DNA of 64,000 bases. Origin: Coniella vitis (lineage: Eukaryota; Ascomycota; Sordariomycetes; Diaporthales; Schizoparmaceae). How positions within the stretch are numbered: the stretch's first letter is position 1; every line of letters begins with the position of its first letter. The position numbers and the translations under genes are program-made. The notes beneath the pieces were generated by a model. That model did not search any database. It was not told where the DNA came from and worked only from the letters and a program-made list of their open reading frames with translations. The stretch lies in contig WUJK01000007.1 of the NCBI GenBank assembly GCA_011317545.1, forward strand, positions 1,426,001-1,490,000. Reading direction: 5' to 3'. Below, in pieces: positions 59,564 through 64,000 of this stretch.

Positions 59564-60663
59564 TGAGGATTCCCAAGGGTCCAGAGGCCCAGAGAGTGTG
59601 GTTGGACAGGAACCTGGCGACGGTTGGAAGCTTCAAGTAGATGCGCGTAAGCACGCAGGCACTATAGGAGATCATTAACCTGAGAAAGCTCGAGCAAGAC
59701 CAAGCCTGGGTGGGCTCCAACCTGCACCATTCCACCCGACGGCGCAACGCCATGTAGCCAAGACAGATTGCTGCGTCGCGTCAATAGTGGCCGGGCAATA
59801 AGCGATGTTGACGCCGCTGATTGACGAGAAAGGACTCTGTGAGGGTTCGAGGGGGCGCGTCCTTGGTGGTTTTGTGTTACCGTCGCTCATGGGTCGTGAG
59901 TATGTCTTGTTGCTTTGCAGGTCGACGACGAAGACGATGGACGATGCTGCCTACTACCATAACCACAGTGCTGGGTCCGCCAATCGACCGGCCGGTACGT
60001 ACTGTGTACACAGTACATCATACCAGCAGCCGTACTCCAGGGGGCCGAGTGGCCACCATTCCATTACGAGCTTAGCGCCAAGTGGGGCACCATCTTCTCA
60101 AACTCAGCCGCCAACTTCACGCACGCATACTCGGCGCGCAGGGCTCGTGAGGCTATTCGCATATTCAGACGCGAGCTCACAAGGCTGACAAACACACTCT
60201 CAAAAGGACATCCAGCACCACTAGTGCAGCCACTGCTGTCTCTTGTCCGGCCGCCGCATTCCTGGACTCACTGTGGATGAATACGAGCGTCTAGCTGGGA
60301 GCAAACACCATCCATTTGTGGATCGAGGAGGGCCAGAACGACATCGTCGCTGTCGCGGGCTTGCAGGTTTCCACCGCGCGACCCAAGGCGTCCGCAATCG
60401 ACCGTTGAGACATCGCTTGAAAATTCAACTCGGCCCACCCAGCAGAGCCGCCACTCTGACCTCGCTGGTGGTGCACAGTCATACCATCCAAGCCTCCACC
60501 CGCCACCGTTTTCAGACCTGTTTCCGCCGTGGCGGTCTCATTTCGCGAGTGAGACTCAGACCTCTCTGATTCAGCACGTCCTCCAAGCCAGGTCGACCAC
60601 GCAAGCAAGGGGCCCTACCACCAAACAGCCCAGGCAGCCAGGGGACCTGTCCAGCAGCCAGCC

Positions 60664-63042
60664 ATGGAGTCCGAAATCAGAACCATCATCCCAAACATTG
60701 ACCCCATCATCTCCGAGTACTCGGCCGGCTATCTGACTCATGCCTCCACCACCTGGGCCGGAGACGACGACACCAATGCGCCCTCGCCGCTTGCCGAGGC
60801 CGCAGCCGTTGTCACGGAGCTGCTGCTCTCCGCCTCCGGCAATGCCGATGCGCAGAAGCAGGCCAAGATCCGCGACCTCGTCGAGAAGTGGGTAGCCAAG
60901 TATGACGAGGCCAACGGCTCGGCTGAGCGCAAGGGCCCCACGGTGCGCAGGCTTGACCAGAGCATCCAGGTCGGTGCCCAAAACAACATGTCGTCGACCC
61001 TTGCCGTAGCTACGGGGGCCGTGGACCTCGAGGCCGCCAACGCCAGGAAGGTCGAGTCCAAGGTGGACCGCAAGAAGCTCGAAAAGGCAGAGCGCAAGAT
61101 TGCCGCCAAGCAGCAAAAGAAGACGTTCAAGACTGTCGAGTACGAGGCGTCCCGCCTGCTCGACCAGCCCGACTCGACCCAGTCGTACGAGGAGTTCTAC
61201 ATGGCTGTCAACCCTCTGCAAACTGGTGGCTCGGGTGGCAAGAGCAAGGACATCAAGATTGACAATATCGATGTTTCTATTGGCGGCCAGCGCATCTTGA
61301 CCGACACCACCTTCACCTTGGCCTATGGTCACCGCTATGGTTTGGTCGGTAACAACGGTGTCGGTAAATCTACGTTGCTGCGCGCCTTGTCTCGCAGAGA
61401 GGTTCCTATCCCAACACACATCTCCATTCTCCACGTCGAGCAAGAGGTAGGTTTGGGATTCTTGCTGGCCGCGTCAATCTAGTATTTGCTGACCATGACC
61501 CCAGATTACTGGAGACGATACCCCAGCTATACAAGCTGTGCTTGACGCAGATGTCTGGCGAAAGGTGCTGCTCAAGGACGAAGCTGTGAGGAAACCCCCC
61601 CCCCCCCCCTCCTCGTCATCTTGTGAATGCAAGCGCCAAACTGACTGTCCTGACAGGAAATCACGAGAAAATTGGCCGAGATAGAGGAGCAAAGAGCCAC
61701 AATGGCAGACACTTCGCAAGATGCCGCCAAGCTGGACCGCGACCGCGAAGCCCAGGACCAAAAGCTCGTCGACGTGCAAGCCAGGCTCGCAGAAATGGAG
61801 TCGGACAAGGCCGAGTCGAGGGCAGCCAGCATCCTCGCCGGCCTGGGTTTCTCGCCCGAGCGGCAGCAGTTTGCAACAAAGACCTTTTCTGGCGGTTGGC
61901 GTATGCGCCTCGCCCTCGCGCGAGCCCTCTTTTGCGAGCCCGACCTCCTTCTTCTCGACGAGCCGTCCAACATGTTGGACGTCCCCTCCATCACCTTCTT
62001 GTCCAACTACCTGCAGGGCTACCCCAGCACCGTGCTCGTCGTCTCTCACGACAGAGCCTTCCTCGACGAAGTCGCTACCGACATTATCCACCAACACAGC
62101 CAGCGCCTCGACTACTACCGCGGCGCCAACTTTGCCTCCTTTTACGCCACCAAGGAGGAGCGCAAGAAGACGGCCAAGCGCGAGTACGAAAAGCAAATGG
62201 CCGAGCGCGCCCACCTGCAGGCCTTCATCGACAAGTTCCGCTACAACGCCGCCAAGTCCTCCGAGGCCCAGTCGCGCATCAAGAAGCTCGAGCGCATGCC
62301 GGTGCTCGAGGCGCCCGAGGCAGAGTACAGCGTGCACTTCAAGTTCCCCGAGGTCGAGAAGCTCTCGCCGCCGATTGTGCAAATGTCGGGCGTCACGTTC
62401 GGCTACGCGCCCGACAAGATGCTCCTGCGCAACGTCGACCTCGACGTCCAGCTCGACAGCCGCATCGGCATCGTCGGGCCCAACGGCGCCGGCAAAACCA
62501 CCGTGCTCAAGCTGCTCATTGGCCGCCTCAGCCCGTCCTCGGGCCTCATCACGCAGCACCCGCGGCTGCGCATTGGCTTCTTTGCCCAGCACCACGTCGA
62601 CGCGCTCGACCTCACCACATCCGCCGTCTCCTTCATGGCCAAGACCTACCCGGGCCGCACCGACGAAGAGTACCGCCGCACGCTCGGCGCCTTCGGCATC
62701 ACGGGCACGACGGGCCTGCAAAAGATGGGCCTGCTCTCTGGAGGCCAAAAGTCGCGTGTGGCATTTGCCTGTCTGGCGCTGACGAACCCGCACATTCTGG
62801 TGCTCGACGAGCCGTCCAACCACCTGGATATCGAGGCCATGGATGCGCTTTCGGAAGCGCTGAAGCAGTTTGAGGGCGGTGTGCTCATGGTGAGTCACGA
62901 TGTGACCATGTTGCAGACGGTGTGCACGAGCTTGTGGGTGTGTGAGGGCGGCACGGTCGAGAAGTTTGATGGTACGGTTGCAGACTACAAGAAGCGGATT
63001 ACAGCGCAGGCGGATGCGCAGGGTGTTGTTGCCAAGCATTAA
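60664..63042 (+). CDS. GCN20: ABCF-type ATPase Gcn20 (translational control)
   Basis: Three exons (60664-61446, 61505-61585, 61657-63042) give 749 residues, very close to yeast Gcn20 (752). The introns are 58 and 71 nt and both are in phase 0. An N-terminal helical region (about 1-200) corresponds to the Gcn1-binding part. Two ABC cassettes follow. The first has Walker A GNNGVGKST at 229-237, signature FSGGW at 365 and Walker B LLLLDEPSNMLD at 385-396. The second has GPNGAGKTT at 562-570, LSGGQ at 648-652 and LVLDEPSNHLD at 669-679. There are no transmembrane segments, as expected for ABCF. In yeast, Gcn20 with Gcn1 on ribosomes helps Gcn2 sense uncharged tRNA and phosphorylate eIF2alpha during amino-acid starvation. 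The second intron contains a run of 15 C. The start is the first ATG of the long frame, in the context CAGCCATGG. Confidence 0.97.
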
Positions 63043-63274
63043 GTTATTTGTATAGCTGTCTATCGGAGCCAAAAAGTGCTGCATGTCCAATACGGAATGT
63101 ATCTTGCCGTGGGTGAACGTGAAAGGAGCTTCTTACGGGACTGTTGTCTCCACGACTGCTTTGCTGGAGCTGTGCAAACTCTCACGTGAAAAAAAGATAT
63201 CATGAGCCCACCCTATATGCAGGTTACATACCGAAAGCACCATCTCGTCTAATCAGAACATTGACATGACGCGA

Positions 63275-63280
63275 AATAAA
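63275..63280 (+). terminator. Candidate poly(A) signal of GCN20
   Basis: AATAAA lies about 235 nt past the GCN20 stop codon, in AT-richer sequence. Fungal poly(A) signals are loose, so this is only a candidate. Confidence 0.35.
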
Positions 63281-63324
63281 TCACACAGATCCACACGCCG
63301 CTCTCAAGGTTCAAGCTTCCTTGT

Positions 63325-63340
63325 CCCCCCCCCCCCCCCC
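63325..63340. repeat. Poly-C run (16)
   Basis: The longest G/C homopolymer in the window, between two convergent genes. Confidence 0.9.
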
Positions 63341-63793
63341 TCACACATACACATATACAAGGTGATTCCCGTAAGCCGTCGGCTTGAATATGTACAAATC
63401 CAAATCCTATATAGTATTCCCTTCAAATTGTCTTGAATAGCTGAACAAACTCTGATAGACTTGTTTACGTGTGTGTATTTAAAATTGCGGTTCGATACAT
63501 GCAAATGGACATACTGACTGTAGAAGTATATGCAAAGATGGCACGTCTCTGGACAGGCCGAGCCCCTTTTATATATCTATATATATTTATACGACCATCC
63601 TTGCGTGAGAAGGCAACATCCATCTATACCGGAGCAACTGTCGCCCAAAACCCAAGAGCGCTGAAAAGGCCACAAACAAGTCCTACGCTATATGTTTTCT
63701 TTTCTTTTTCTTTTTTCCCTTTTATATCCCTGCTTATGTCGCCTCGTTCCCAGTTCCTGTTGTGGAATTTTCTTCTTCTCATCCTCTGTTACG

Positions 63794-64000
63794 CTAATCC
63801 TCAAACTTGATACCGTTCCGAGCATTCGTATCGATCGCGCCGCCACGGTAGGCACCCCGCTTCTTCTTGTTCTTCTCCTTGGTAAAGCCCTTGCCGCGCG
63901 TCACAATCAAGTCATCGTGCGCCTTTTGGCCCCATCCGTGCGCATTGTCCTCGAATCGGTTCGAGCGGAACTTGTCCTCAACGACAATGTCCTTGCGGAT
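63794..64000 (-). CDS. SRP40: Srp40/Nopp140-type nucleolar protein, C-terminal domain (partial)
   Basis: The frame is open from the window edge to a TAG at 63796-63794 and gives the last 68 residues. It carries the SRP40 C-terminal signature: DNAHGWGQKAHDDL, then LIVTRGKGFTKEKNKKKRG, AYRGGAID and a final IKFED. This domain ends yeast Srp40 and animal Nopp140 (NOLC1), nucleolar chaperones of small nucleolar ribonucleoproteins. The acidic and Ser-rich body expected upstream lies outside the window. No intron is seen in this part. The gene converges on GCN20. Confidence 0.92.
   Translation of the reverse strand: MRKDIVVEDKFRSNRFEDNAHGWGQKAHDDLIVTRGKGFTKEKNKKKRGAYRGGAIDTNARNGIKFED

Larger units (their letters stand above)
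53895..60663. other. Gene-free stretch, second part, to GCN20
   Basis: No supportable gene. T-rich and A-rich tracts occur at about 54300-54560, 55230-55330 and 56130-56180. GTACATAGTAC-type words occur at 55035-55044, 55536-55545, 58516-58526 and about 59086-59096. A TGCAC/TGCAT tandem lies at about 57170-57205. The last 400 nt are the presumed promoter and leader of GCN20 and include several upstream ATGs. Confidence 0.5.
63043..63793. other. Convergent intergenic region between GCN20 and SRP40
   Basis: The two genes point at each other, so this holds both 3' ends. A poly-C run of 16 lies at 63325-63340, followed by a short CA run. No gene is seen here. Confidence 0.7.

Noticed and set aside
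61474..63090. 538-codon open frame antisense to GCN20 exon 3
   Set aside because: It mirrors a GC-rich, strongly codon-biased real exon. The sense frame has two complete ABC cassettes, and the antisense product is a Val/Leu/Gly/Arg-rich shadow without domains.
1..64000. CRISPR array, rRNA genes or telomeric TTAGGG arrays
   Set aside because: None seen; the tandem repeats present are microsatellites without spacers and the genome is eukaryotic.

Overview
The window looks like nuclear DNA of a filamentous ascomycete, most likely a sordariomycete and possibly Hypocreales. The reasons are short spliceosomal introns (58-99 nt, two near 293 nt) with GTNNGT donors, CTAAC-like branch sites and YAG acceptors, a beta-tubulin gene cut by six introns near its 5' end, a secreted protein with a fungal-type CBM1 cellulose-binding module, and a 749-residue Gcn20. 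I cannot name the species. There are no operons, no CRISPR array, no telomeric repeat, and I found no tRNA or rRNA. || Layout. 1-24678 is a long stretch with no supportable gene; it holds microsatellites, homopolymer runs and many short GTAC-rich motifs. 24679-25770 (minus) encodes a DapA-superfamily aldolase. 25771-31648 is gene-free. 31649-32750 (minus) is a secreted CBM1 protein with an uncharacterised C-terminal domain. 34335-36285 (minus) is an ADGF/CECR1-type adenosine deaminase relative in three exons. 37391-38942 (minus) joins an AN1-pattern zinc finger to an aminoglycoside-phosphotransferase-like kinase. 40285-42328 (minus) is beta-tubulin in seven exons. 44555-48208 (minus) is a large, mostly disordered protein of unknown function. 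48209-60663 is a second long gene-poor stretch. 60664-63042 (plus) is the ABCF ATPase Gcn20, and 63794-64000 (minus, cut by the window edge) is the C-terminal domain of a nucleolar Srp40/Nopp140 protein. || The genes do not form a pathway or cluster. They are a mix of housekeeping functions (microtubules, translational control, nucleolus) and accessory metabolism (aldolase, purine deaminase, secreted plant-polymer binder, small-molecule kinase). Gene spans cover only about 14 kb of 64 kb, which is sparse for this group. || The points most worth following are tyrosine at beta-tubulin residue 200 (the F200Y benzimidazole-resistance state), the AN1 finger-kinase fusion, an Asn in place of the second active-site Asp in the deaminase, the domain of unknown function behind the CBM1, a perfect GA/CT inverted repeat in that gene's leader, and a dispersed GTACATAGTAC motif family confined to non-coding DNA. 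I found no complete new multi-gene system. All exon structures were read by eye from splice signals and reading frame.
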